Positions 47,025 through 56,576 of a stretch of DNA of 64,000 nucleotides are shown piece by piece. Position 1 is the stretch's first letter. Each line of letters begins with the position of its first letter. A program made the position numbers and the translations under genes. The stretch comes from Lophium mytilinum (taxonomy: Eukaryota; Ascomycota; Dothideomycetes; Mytilinidiales; Mytilinidiaceae). The notes below the pieces were generated by a model, which saw only the letters and a list, made by a program, of their open reading frames with translations, was not told where the DNA came from and made no database searches. The stretch covers positions 1,075,334 to 1,139,333 of the forward strand of contig MU004185.1 in NCBI GenBank assembly GCA_010093605.1, written 5' to 3'.

Positions 47025-47228
47025 AGCACCCTTTTAGATATATAGGTGTATCAGGAGTGGAATTTAAAAGAGACGAGAGTTAAACAACGAGCGACCCTAC
47101 ACTCATAGATGTCTCTGTACAACGTTAGCAACCTAAGTCTTGGTATCACAGGTGTTTGCAATGAGGCGAAGGTCTATGAACGCCAATTCCGAAGCGCTAG
47201 CTCGCTGACATCTCCAATTCTAGCTATC

Positions 47229-47705
47229 GTATATGTACGGGTCAGAAAACCTTCACCGCCCCCATTGCTGCCAAGCAGGGCTGAGTGCGTGGTAACTTCA
47301 AATCCCGCGCGTCCTCTCTTTTGTCGTATTCCTAACGACATCCGCTATTGCGGATTATGAAACAACCCTACTGCCTTAGGGGGCCCCTTGGGCGCCGCAG
47401 ACGTTGTGTATACTCAAAGGGCATTTCCGAACTTTTCTCTAACCTCCAGTTGCAACGCGTGCTGATGACACGCGCTTACTAGGCATTCCTCGTTGAAGAG
47501 CAATAATTGCAATGCTCTATCCCCAGCACGACAGAGTCTAACAAGATTACCCAGACCTTTCGGTCAAGGTGATGAACTCGTTGGCTCTGTCAGTGTAACG
47601 CGCGTGCGGCCCACTAGCGAGGACGTTCTGATCAATCTTGGCGTGCGCCGAGCGTCGAGAATGTCATGGGATGACAAGGTCGGCGGACGCGTGCCGTGTG
47701 AGGAG
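47229..47705. repeat. Direct duplication, copy 1
   Basis: Two parts match copy 2: 47229-47325 (around GGCTGAGTGCGTGGTAACTT) and about 47620-47700 (around TTGGCGTGCGCCGAGCGTCG and GGTCGGCGGACGCGTGCCGT). The middle part differs and is longer here. Confidence 0.8.
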
Positions 47706-47950
47706 TACAAGAGAGAATTTGTTTTTAAGAGAAGGGAATGAGAGAAATCGTCTCTAGTGCCAGATATTGACTTTGATGAGCTGACGCGAAATTAATCCAA
47801 ATGCTTGTGTAATTAGAGTAGATACGAAAAGAAAACAAGCCTATGTTTGAGCTTAATAGAACGGAGTCGCTGTCTCGTATAGAGCAAGGAACTGAGCAGA
47901 CTGCTCTAGAGTAGCTATTCCAGAATAAGACGAGACGGACACTCCGTCGG

Positions 47951-48275
47951 TATATGTACGGGTCAGAACACCTTCACCGCCCTCATAGCTGCCAGGCAGG
48001 GCTGAGTGCGTGGTAACTTCAAATCCCGCGCGTCCTCGCTTTGTCATCGTCTGCTTGCCCTCCTGCCAACAAGCACTCCCGCAAAGGTCACAGCGGCTGC
48101 TGGCACGCGACGATCTCCGCCTACGATCATGACCCCTTTCACTGCCTTGGTTGCGAGGTGCTTGTGACAGGTTTTTCTCAATACCCACAAGCGAGGACGG
48201 CTTTTTAACCTTGGCGTGCGCCGGGCGTCGAGGATGTCATGGGAGGACAAGGTCGGCGGACGCGTGCCGTGAGGA
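47951..48275. repeat. Direct duplication, copy 2
   Basis: It matches copy 1 at 47951-48046 and about 48193-48272 with only scattered differences. The middle is shorter than in copy 1. Neither copy has a recognisable coding frame, and short flanking target repeats are not evident. Confidence 0.8.
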
Positions 48276-49009
48276 AAGATTGGGAGAAGAGGGAGCTATT
48301 AGGGAAACGTAGCGAGAGAGATATCGTACCTCTTAAACTGAACTTACCAAAACAAAAAAAACCTTTTGATCTGATTTTGTACCTCAGTTGTGTTCTGAAA
48401 CTCAATCACGGAAGCCGCGTCATAGAGGGGCTGCTGAAGTTGAATCGCAGGTGAATGAAGACCGTGAAAATTTGTAAGAATTTGCGGTGTCGTGTAAGCA
48501 AGAACATAAGAACATAGCGTTGGTTTCTAGCCCTCGGCCTAATACATGGAGTACCCTGTAGTGTAGCACGCTGAATGATAACAGAGTCTCCTGCCGAACA
48601 AGAACATGGAATAGTTCAAAATGAACACGCTGCTAGTTGTGTTTGTTTCTTCCCAAGCATATTACAGTCGAGAATAACGAACAGGGGCGTGCTCATTGTC
48701 CTGGTAGTTTGAGTGCTTGATTGACCTTTATATATGGAGGTTGAAGGAATTTCAGTGAGTCAGAAGTGGGCAGTGGCAGGAGTGGCAGAGTAGCAGCAGG
48801 TGGGTCCCGCCTCGGCGATCGGAGCCATTTCTCCGGAACGAGGCGATTCGCTCGCGCCTGCCCACATTCTAAGCGAAAATCGACTCAGCAAGACCTCACC
48901 GACGCCGCTTCATCCACAAACCCTCAATCAACCGGTACGTGTGCAATCCACCCCGCTCGTGTTCGCGGCATCGACATCAAGCTGATCTATCTCCACAACT
49001 GTAGACATC

Positions 49010-49571
49010 ATGGGTAAAGGAAAGCCAAGAGGTCTCAACGCCGCGCGCAAGCTGCGAAACCACCGCCGCGAGAATCGGTGGTCCGATCTCTCCTTCAAGA
49101 AGCGCCTCCTCGGCACTGCCTACAAGTCCTCGCCATTCGGAGGCTCCTCCCACGCCAAGGGAATCGTTCTCGAGAAGGTCGGTGTTGAGGCCAAGCAGCC
49201 CAACTCTGCCATTCGGAAGTGCGTGAGGGTGCAGTTGATCAAGAACGGAAAGAAGGTCACCGCTTTCGGTACGTTGCAACCGGACGGATGAGACGGAAGA
49301 AAGAGATTCTGGAGTTCCTGCAGAGGCTAATGGGATGTTCAGTGCCAAATGACGGTTGCTTGAACTTCGTCGACGAGAACGACGAGGTCCTCCTAGCTGG
49401 TTTCGGTCGTAAGGGCAAGGCCAAGGGTGATATTCCTGGGTATGCACTTTCCAGTCCAATTGGGCCTCACGATACTAACAGCTGTCCAGTGTGCGTTTCA
49501 AGGTCGTCAAGGTCTCCGGAGTCGGTCTCTCAGCGCTGTGGAAGGAGAAGAAGGAGAAGCCCAGGTCATAG
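49010..49571 (+). CDS. RPS23: 40S ribosomal protein S23 (uS12)
   Basis: Three exons: 49010-49268, 49343-49439 and 49490-49571, giving 145 residues, the standard eukaryotic length. uS12 sits at the decoding centre of the small subunit. The sequence starts [20 protein letters not shown] and contains [20 protein letters not shown]. After the first intron comes [20 protein letters not shown], where the PND loop includes the prolyl residue that is hydroxylated in other eukaryotes. The C-terminus is [20 protein letters not shown] followed by KEKPRS. Introns are 74 and 50 nt with a CTAAC branch in the second. The upstream 250 bp hold the expected promoter. Confidence 0.97.
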
Positions 49572-49980
49572 GTGCTTTCTCGATACAAGCTTGATGGTTC
49601 ACACGATGGTCGACGGGCAGCGGTCACGATGAAGGGGGCATTGGCCTCCGAGGTTGAAGGAAATGCTCTGCAGACACACTTGGAGGCGTTATGTGGACGA
49701 TAGTCTGGAAAAGGATGTTTGCTGAGGCGAATCTCATAAATGCGCCAAGACAACTCTTTCAATCAACTGGCTGACTGCTCTGAGACACACGGTCTATGTA
49801 TTGGTGCTCCTGTCCGACTGCCTTTTAGTTCTATGATCATCACACACGTCTAGCACCTGATTTAGCACAAATTGTTCTACGCTTGGATAATCAACTATGG
49901 ACGGTAGACTCATACAGAGCAGGCATATAATATAATCATTTATGTTGGTCGATCTCATCTCTGATGATGCGTTACGGTAG

Positions 49981-50026
49981 ACGGGCTGTTGCGTATCGAA
50001 ATAAGTGTCGCTTTTGTGGCACGGGC
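49981..50026. repeat. Inverted repeat, left arm
   Basis: Reverse complement of 50210-50256 with about 4 differences. The shared core is CACAAAAGCGACACTTATTT followed by CGAT and GCGCAACAG or GTGCAACAG-like ends. The loop is about 183 bp. Confidence 0.85.
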
Positions 50027-50209
50027 CCGAACACCAACACCAACGCCGCAGATGAAGCAATTAATACTTTGTCATTTGGCCCACAGCCTCAAGAACAGCT
50101 TCCAGCCTATCTAGATATTCAGAAATGAGTTGAAATGGTTGAGGTTTGGTGGTGTAGGAGCATGTGGGAGTCTTATTGTTTGTTGTAATCGCCCAAGTGC
50201 ACGGGCTTA

Positions 50210-50256
50210 GCCCTTGCCACAAAAGCGACACTTATTTCGATGCGCAACAGACGGGT
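50210..50256. repeat. Inverted repeat, right arm
   Basis: Partner of the arm at 49981-50026. Both arms begin or end with ACGGG/GCCC words, which may represent the edges of a small non-autonomous element. Confidence 0.85.
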
Positions 50257-50632
50257 TTGGCTGAGACGGCACAAGGGCCACTTTCGCGCGCTCACGGCTT
50301 GCGACTTTCGGGCATCGCTCCTTCACACCAGCGCGCGCCTAAGCGCGCTTTACAATCAACCTGCTAACCCACGAGCTAATTTGTGCAGCACCACGTCACT
50401 ATAAACTCGCCGTGGTCTGTTTCGCATGGACCATCAATTGAGCTAACTCTCCAAGTCTCGAGGCCAAGATTTACCTCTCAAGCTTCTTCAATTGCTCCAC
50501 CTTTTCACCTCTACAACTTTCATGCTCACCAGCCTAGCAGTGGCCCTGATACTAGCTGCCGCTATCCAGTTCATTCCCTTCAATAATCACTTCCATAGTT
50601 ACCTCAAAACGTCTCCTAGTACAGCAGTCAAC

Positions 50633-51499
50633 ATGAGCACCCCACGCGCTTTCACCCTCAGCAAGGAGGTCTTCAATCCAAGCTTGTACAAGCTGGTCCA
50701 GTCCACTTGGTTTGGAGGCCTTCCCGAGGGCGCTAGAGCTCCGACTAAGGAGGTCGCGAAGGTACGTGGCATTCAATTGAGTCTTCTTACATTCTTCTTT
50801 CTGACTGGGCTTCAGAGATGGTGGGGAATGGGAGCCGTTCCCGAAGAGAAAGCCGCCTTCGACACAGTCTGCAGCTCCAACTTCCTCTCTGCTCTCGAAT
50901 CCATCGGCCCTGAGAAGTTCCCGCTCTCTCAGGTTCCCTCCTCTGCGATTGCCGAACCCTTTCTCCGCGAGATCAGCGAGCAATCCTCACAAGATGACGG
51001 CGCTGAGAGCGCGTCTACGGCCTTGAGCCTCATCCTGCTCCTCGATCAGATGTCTCGCAACATCTGGCGCACACCGTCAACACTCCCGCTGGTCTACAAC
51101 CACTATGACACCATCGCTACTGCTATCATGACGAGCCTCCTTTCACCCAACAGCACGCTCCCGCGTCTCGACAAACACCCCCTCTACCGCCTCTCAGCCG
51201 CCCACCGCTTCTGGTTCTATATGCCTCATATGCACTCAGAGTCTCGTGAGCTCCACCATCAGCTGGCTGGTGTGCTTGGCGAGTTCCGGAGCGAGCTTGT
51301 CGATGCTGGAACGGAGTGTAAGGATTCCCTCGGATACTTCGACAGGGCGGCGGGATTCGAGGAAATCCACGCCAAGATAGTTGAGAGATTCGGGAGATAT
51401 CCTCACAGGAACGAGGTTCTGGGTCGAGAGTCGACTGAGGAGGAGGCGAAGTACCTCGCGGACGGAGGAGAGACCTTTGGTGTGGGCAAGAAGGCTTAG
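50633..51499 (+). CDS. DUF924 family protein
   Basis: Two exons: 50633-50761 and 50816-51499, giving 270 residues. The 54-nt intron (GTACGT donor, CTGAC branch, TTCAG acceptor) has no stop and is a multiple of three, so it is easily mistaken for coding. Removing it joins KEVAK to RWWGMGAVPEEKAAFD, as in the family. DUF924 proteins are widespread in bacteria and fungi, alpha-helical, with no firmly known reaction. Seen motifs: LSLILLLDQMSRNIWR, HPLYRLSAAHRFWFYMPHMH and RFGRYPHRNEVLGR. The frame is open upstream to an ATG at 50492 and would add 47 residues including a hydrophobic stretch (LTSLAVALILAAAIQF), perhaps a mitochondrial or membrane-targeting version. Confidence 0.87.
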   Translation: MSTPRAFTLSKEVFNPSLYKLVQSTWFGGLPEGARAPTKEVAKVRGIQLSLLTFFFLTGLQRWWGMGAVPEEKAAFDTVCSSNFLSALESIGPEKFPLSQVPSSAIAEPFLREISEQSSQDDGAESASTALSLILLLDQMSRNIWRTPSTLPLVYNHYDTIATAIMTSLLSPNSTLPRLDKHPLYRLSAAHRFWFYMPHMHSESRELHHQLAGVLGEFRSELVDAGTECKDSLGYFDRAAGFEEIHAKIVERFGRYPHRNEVLGRESTEEEAKYLADGGETFGVGKKA

Positions 51500-52113
51500 G
51501 ATCGGTATGTCCTCTGACGCTGCGATGACGGGTTGGGATGAACTCCAGCTTCCCTTCAAACTAATGACGGCTGACTTTCAATTTTCATGATATGAGGGGG
51601 TCTTGATGTGGAGGGTTGGCATCCGAAACTCCTTTCTGGCGTTTTATGCGGGCAGATGAAAATTTTGGAGGTGGCCCAGGGTGTCATGCCCGAGCCATTG
51701 TCCCTTCGATTCCTGCTATGATTTGGGCGTTGAAAAAGGGTATGCTGAACGGCTTCTCCATTATGATACCCCAACAAACCGATGTACTAATGTCCTCACA
51801 CATATTGAATATCAATATTGATTTCACGTTTAAACTCAGATGATTTGCACGTGCTTCTATGGACAACATCAGAAAATATGTCTTAGAATGTGTTTCTCTT
51901 GCCAGCGAAGACTTGTCAATGAGGGTGGCACATGAGAACACCGATTGGACGCCAGCATGCAGTCTGAAAATGCGCCTGACGAGGCTGCATCAGAGGATAT
52001 CGACTCAGCCTCTTTTGCCTTCCTTTTTCCTGGATCCTTTCGAGTCTCCGTCGTTGTCTTCTTCACTAAACATCCCGTTGCATTTCGCCTGCTTACCAAA
52101 TATTACCGTCGCC
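51500..52113. other. Intergenic, promoter of the HeLo-like gene
   Basis: 614 bp with no supported gene. The open frame that runs through 51859-52113 is likely leader sequence, because the conserved protein starts at 52114. Confidence 0.5.
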
Positions 52114-53950
52114 ATGGCAGCTCTCACTGCGTTCTCCGTCGCATCAAATGCCATCAGCCTTGCAGATATCGCTTTCAAGCTCGGCAAAGAAACCTTCGAA
52201 ATCTACGATCGCCACCGCCATGCTGCCCAAAGCGTTCCTCGACTTTTGTCCGAGCTCCAGGCTCTGATGTCCGTTATATCGCACACGCAGATGTTCCTGC
52301 GCGACTTCGAGAAGTCTCCTTTTGCAGTCAACGACAAGCAAATACTGCCAAATCTGCAGACAATCCTCACACTCTGCGAGAATGAATTCAGAGAGTTGCG
52401 CAAAATTGCAAGCGAGGTCAAGGTTGTAGACGGAGATTCGTGGCTGGAGCGATTGCGGAAAAGCTGGCGATGGACAGCTGAAGATAAAAGCGTGGAAGAT
52501 GCAAGTGTGCGTCTGCATAGGCTGGGGACAAACCTCACAGCGGCCCTATCGGTTACAGGAAGGTAAGTTATCCAGCGATATGCTGCTGAACAAGGTCTGA
52601 CTCATACGTGGCAGGCAGCAAGACATCGCCATTCGCAAGGAGATGCAGGAAACGAGGAACGACATCGCTACCCTCTTTCAAACGTTAACTCAATATACAA
52701 TATCAGTGACCACAAAGGCCCCTATCAGTCCCCAGGCGCCTCGCCAGATTAAGCCTTTCCGGCACAGTAAGAAACGAGCTTTGATCATCACATCACCAAA
52801 AGCAGGGACAAGAAGCCTTTCGAATGCATGCGACATCACTCGCAAGGTGGTCTCATGCGGTCCGCTAGATCTTAAGAATACCCAATCCTCTACCTACGAC
52901 TTGGAGGTTCAGTCATTCCGGTCCTATGCTTCCCAATTGACGCAAATTGGACTTTTCGAAAACCAAGACCAGACACTAGCTCTTGAAGCTGAACCCGAAA
53001 TGCTGGAACAAATCACCTTGCCTTTAATCCTTCTAAGAAAGTGTCTTCGCCAGGCATTTGACATCGCGGCTTCCTCAGGGAATGTCATCCTGACTAAAAG
53101 CGAATGCTTTTACATCAAGAGTGTTTTGGATCAACTTCTCGCCTCGTGCCACAATGCATCCGCAGACTTTCTCTCTCTGAATTCAACAACATCGCAAGAA
53201 CTCAGCAAGAACCTAAGGCCAGTGGTACGGGCCGCGTTGAAACCGTCGAATCCCTCGCGACCCTCGTCCTGGTCACTACAGTCGATGCCCAGGACCTTGG
53301 TTCGGCAACTGTATGCGACACATACTCCACTTGGCCGCCTTGAAATAGACGTTGCAGCCCTGAGAAACTCGCTCACAGATCAAATGGCGAACCAAGTTTT
53401 CGCTTTCTCTTTCTCATTTCGACCGACTCAGTTGTTGGCTCAAGATGCGATTTCAGTCACGTACATGTCGAATCTGATGTTTCGGCTCAGCACGGAGCCG
53501 CCAATCAATCGTATCTATCCTCATCGCGACCCATACCTATGGACTGGGGCACTGAAGACGTCTCTCGGTCAAAGCGATACCGCCTCCTATTCGACATTGT
53601 GCGCCCATATGTCATCTAATGCCGACCGTCATATCACATTGTCATTAGACTTGTGGACATCTGAGTTACCGCAAGAAGCAAGTATTATTCTTCGACGCAT
53701 GAATAGGGCATGGCCGATCAGGATAGGCGACATCCAGCTCTGGAAATATGAGGCGACTCGTGAGACCAATAAGCCACAGAAAACATGGAATATTGCGCGC
53801 TACCTCCAAGGGGCTTCCAATGAAAGGTATTTCTCGGCGCAAGATGATATAGCATGGGAGGTGCCATTGCGGCGGTCGGCCGCTTGGAGTTTATTGTGCA
53901 CACCCTTACATGGACGATCTCCCACCCCCAACGCACGATACATACGATAG
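52114..53950 (+). CDS. Protein with N-terminal HeLo-like domain
   Basis: Two exons: 52114-52562 and 52615-53950, giving 594 residues. The N-terminus MAALTAFSVASNAISLADIA, then FKLGKETFEIYDRH, PRLLSELQALMSVI and LCENEFRELRKIASEV, has the pattern of the fungal HeLo-like / STAND N-terminal domain found before NACHT-ankyrin proteins. Here no NTPase P-loop or repeat domain follows. The rest is a long unknown region with LEMLEQITLPLILLRKCLRQ-like helices and no membrane segment. In related systems HeLo-type domains act in membrane-directed cell death or signalling, but this is not shown for this protein. A basic patch (IKPFRHSKKRAL) follows the splice site. The start was chosen at the ATG directly before the domain. 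Confidence 0.75.
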
Positions 53951-54936
53951 TTCGGAAACGGTTTTTAAATTTTACCAATCGTGTTGCAGTATGGGTTCTA
54001 CCCCGGAACATGAGGCAGAAAATAGCAATGAGCTCTGGACGCCTAACACCGAGCTCGATCTCGATACCCACAACTTTGTCTCGCTTCAGTGCAGAGATAT
54101 TTGGGTCTAGCGAAGACATGACAGATCACGAGCAAGATGATTCGGCCTAATTGGCCATTCGAAACGTTCCCGGGATGATACATGTGCAAAGGAAGTCGCG
54201 TTGCATGGGAGCTTGGGATCAAATGATTTCATGAGTTTGATTATAACGAGAAAAACGGAAACTTGACGTGCTCGTGCGCCCTAACTGCTCTATGAAAAGA
54301 CTGAGTGTGCAGCTCCTGGAGACGCAACCTGCGGACCCCACCTCTATTTTGATGGGCAAATGGATTATGTATTATACAAACTCTCCGTCCATTCTTCACG
54401 TCTCGGCGCATCTAGTCGCGCTGGAATTTCTGTTATACGAGACGTGGTTGTTGAGTTATCTGCGAAAAGGTGGGTTTGCGGTTGAATGGCCGAAAATTTG
54501 AGGTTTCCGCAACTCAACACCTTTGGTTTTCTTGGCGGCCAAGACTTGCCGAAAGGAGGACTGGAAGGTGCGCACGTGAGCGAGGAGGAAGGGGCGAGAG
54601 CGCGGATTGGCTCAGCAGACTCACCACGAGGCTTCCACCCGTCGCCGAACAACTCCGCAGCGAATGCGTTGGCAGGTCGGCGACGACGAAAGACAGGAGA
54701 CGACCTCCCAAGGTGATATATAAGGTTGAGTATCTCTGCATCCTCATTAACTCTTCCCTAAACCGGCCGAGAGTCGCGTGGGAAACATCCGACCTACGAC
54801 GGTGACTTGAGCCTTCCAACTCTACCCAACATGACCAACAAAAGCGTCAGCCGCTTGCTTCCACCGAACCAGCCTCCTACACCACTCACCCCCTCCCTAT
54901 ACTTCATGGGCTGGAACCGTACACGAAACTCCAGCC
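53951..54936. other. Intergenic, no gene seen
   Basis: Nearly 1 kb. The part 54800-54936 is probably the leader of the next gene. Several short frames have no protein-like character. Confidence 0.45.
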
Positions 54937-55997
54937 ATGGACAAGGTGTCGCAACTCTTCAAGGACGCCATGGGCGTCGGCAAGCAACCCCAGGAGGCGG
55001 ACGACGTGGTCAATCGGCCTCCGGTGCGACATGCCTTGCGATTGAGATCGAATGGACTTGTGGACTTGTCAACGCCCGGCGACGAGATAGCCGTAATGTA
55101 CGTCTTCAGTTCGTTCAAGTATCTTCGCGAATACTTCTCTAATGTATCTTTAGAAGCGATCGCAACTGCCGGCAATCACCTCTTCTCCGCCTTCCGCCAG
55201 AGATACGCAATCGCATCTTCAGACTCGCCTTTGGCGGCGACGGTAGGCATATCCACGTTTACGACAGGTCACTTGACCCGACTTCCAACCCGAGCTCTAC
55301 AGCAGCTAGTACCCCGGAGCCCTCCAAGGTCGCCAAGTTCCTGGGATGTAGCGGAAGCCAAAAGAAGAAGCACGAAGAGGAGCTGAAGCATTCACCCATC
55401 GGCCCACTGACTAACTGCATGTACGACGACCACGAGGAGTGCTTCAAGAAGCCAGACGCCAAATCGCTGCAACTCCTCGGCTTCCGTGGCGTCCTGCCCT
55501 GGGAAGCGCCGCAGCTCGGCCACGACCGCATGACGCTCATCGCGCGCACCTGTCGCCAGATCTACAACGAATGCGCGCTGATGCCGTACATGCTCAACGT
55601 CTTCTCCTTCAGCCCTGGCGTCATCGGGACGTGGATGCAGCGGCGCATCCCCGCGCAGAAGGCCGTCATCACCACGCTGTTCGCAGAGCACCTGGCCTGC
55701 AGCTACAACGTGATGCGGTGCCTTTGGGGCAACGCTAGCGCGCAACGCGCGTTGAGTCGGGATAGCAACTACGACCGGAGACTGTTCCAGGGCTGGACTG
55801 CGCTGAAGATGGTTTACATCTCGCGCCCGGTGGTCGCGAGTGTCTATGGCAGGCGATGTCTGTGCCATGGGGATTTGGTCGTTGAGCTCGAGGAAGATAT
55901 GCAGGATACGATCGCTAGGCGAATTTGCGCGAAGAGGATTGACGATATTCTGTCCATTGCGCCTCCTGGTCTCAAGGTCGAGCTTCTGGATTGGTGA
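54937..55997 (+). CDS. F-box-like (2EXR/DUF7730-type) protein, splice uncertain
   Basis: ATG at 54937 (MDKVSQLFKDAMGVG) to TGA at 55997. The second exon starts at 55223 after a CATCTTCAG acceptor. The first ends either at 55097 (GTACGT donor, 311 residues) or at 55118 (GTATCT donor, 318 residues), both in phase. The C-terminal part is well supported: LAFGGDGRHIHVYDRSLDPT, LTLIARTCRQIYNECALMPY-like (MTLIARTCRQIYNECALMPY), VFSFSPGVIGTWMQRRIPAQ and KAVITTLFAEHL. This is the usual pattern of fungal F-box-like proteins of unknown role, and an adaptor role in protein degradation is possible. It lies convergent to VPS8. Confidence 0.72.
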
Positions 55998-56576
55998 CGG
56001 CCGAGGGACGATGGGTGATGGACCTTTGGGGAATCGACCAGCTTGTGACGGACCTGTCTATAACGGATCAGCGTATGAGGGGCTTGTACAGGATGAACTA
56101 CCTTACGATGAGCTAAGGACGATGCAAAGTCCGGAGGGCGGACTTGCAGACGACGCGACATGCTCCTGGATAGACTAACGAGGTATGACTTCTTGGAGCG
56201 CTTGGACGGTTAACGGTGTGTTATATGGGATCTGTTTTTACGGCTGATGCTTTAACGATGTACGACTTTTACGAATGTCAAAAGGGGAGATTGGAGAGTT
56301 GCTTCGAATGGTGATAACATGGCTGGAGACTTCCATGCGAGACATGACACGATAACATGAAACACAGTTTTACTACTGGAAGAACGTGACCTGTTCATTT
56401 GACATGGAACCTGCAATGATGGCGCTTAGTTCGAGCAGCACGATTAATGAATTGTAAAATACTAACCCCACACTCTCTCGTCAGCTCGAAGCGAACACGA
56501 GAAATACTAACCGCTCCAAAACCCTACTGCGAGAGATATACATACACTCAACCCCCCTATCCCTGCCACATCACCT
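55998..56576. other. Intergenic between convergent genes
   Basis: 579 bp shared by the 3' ends of the F-box-like gene and VPS8. No gene is seen. Confidence 0.5.

Larger units (their letters stand above)
47025..49009. other. Intergenic with a direct duplication
   Basis: Two kilobases with no supported gene. It contains two related blocks (listed separately) and, from 48760 to 49009, the promoter and leader of the uS12 gene. Confidence 0.5.
49572..50491. other. Intergenic with a long inverted repeat
   Basis: The region between uS12 and the DUF924 gene. It holds a 46-bp inverted repeat (arms listed separately). No gene is supported. Confidence 0.5.

Noticed and set aside
47853-48188. 111-codon minus-strand frame across duplication copy 2
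   Set aside because: The frame is not preserved in copy 1 and no domain is recognisable.
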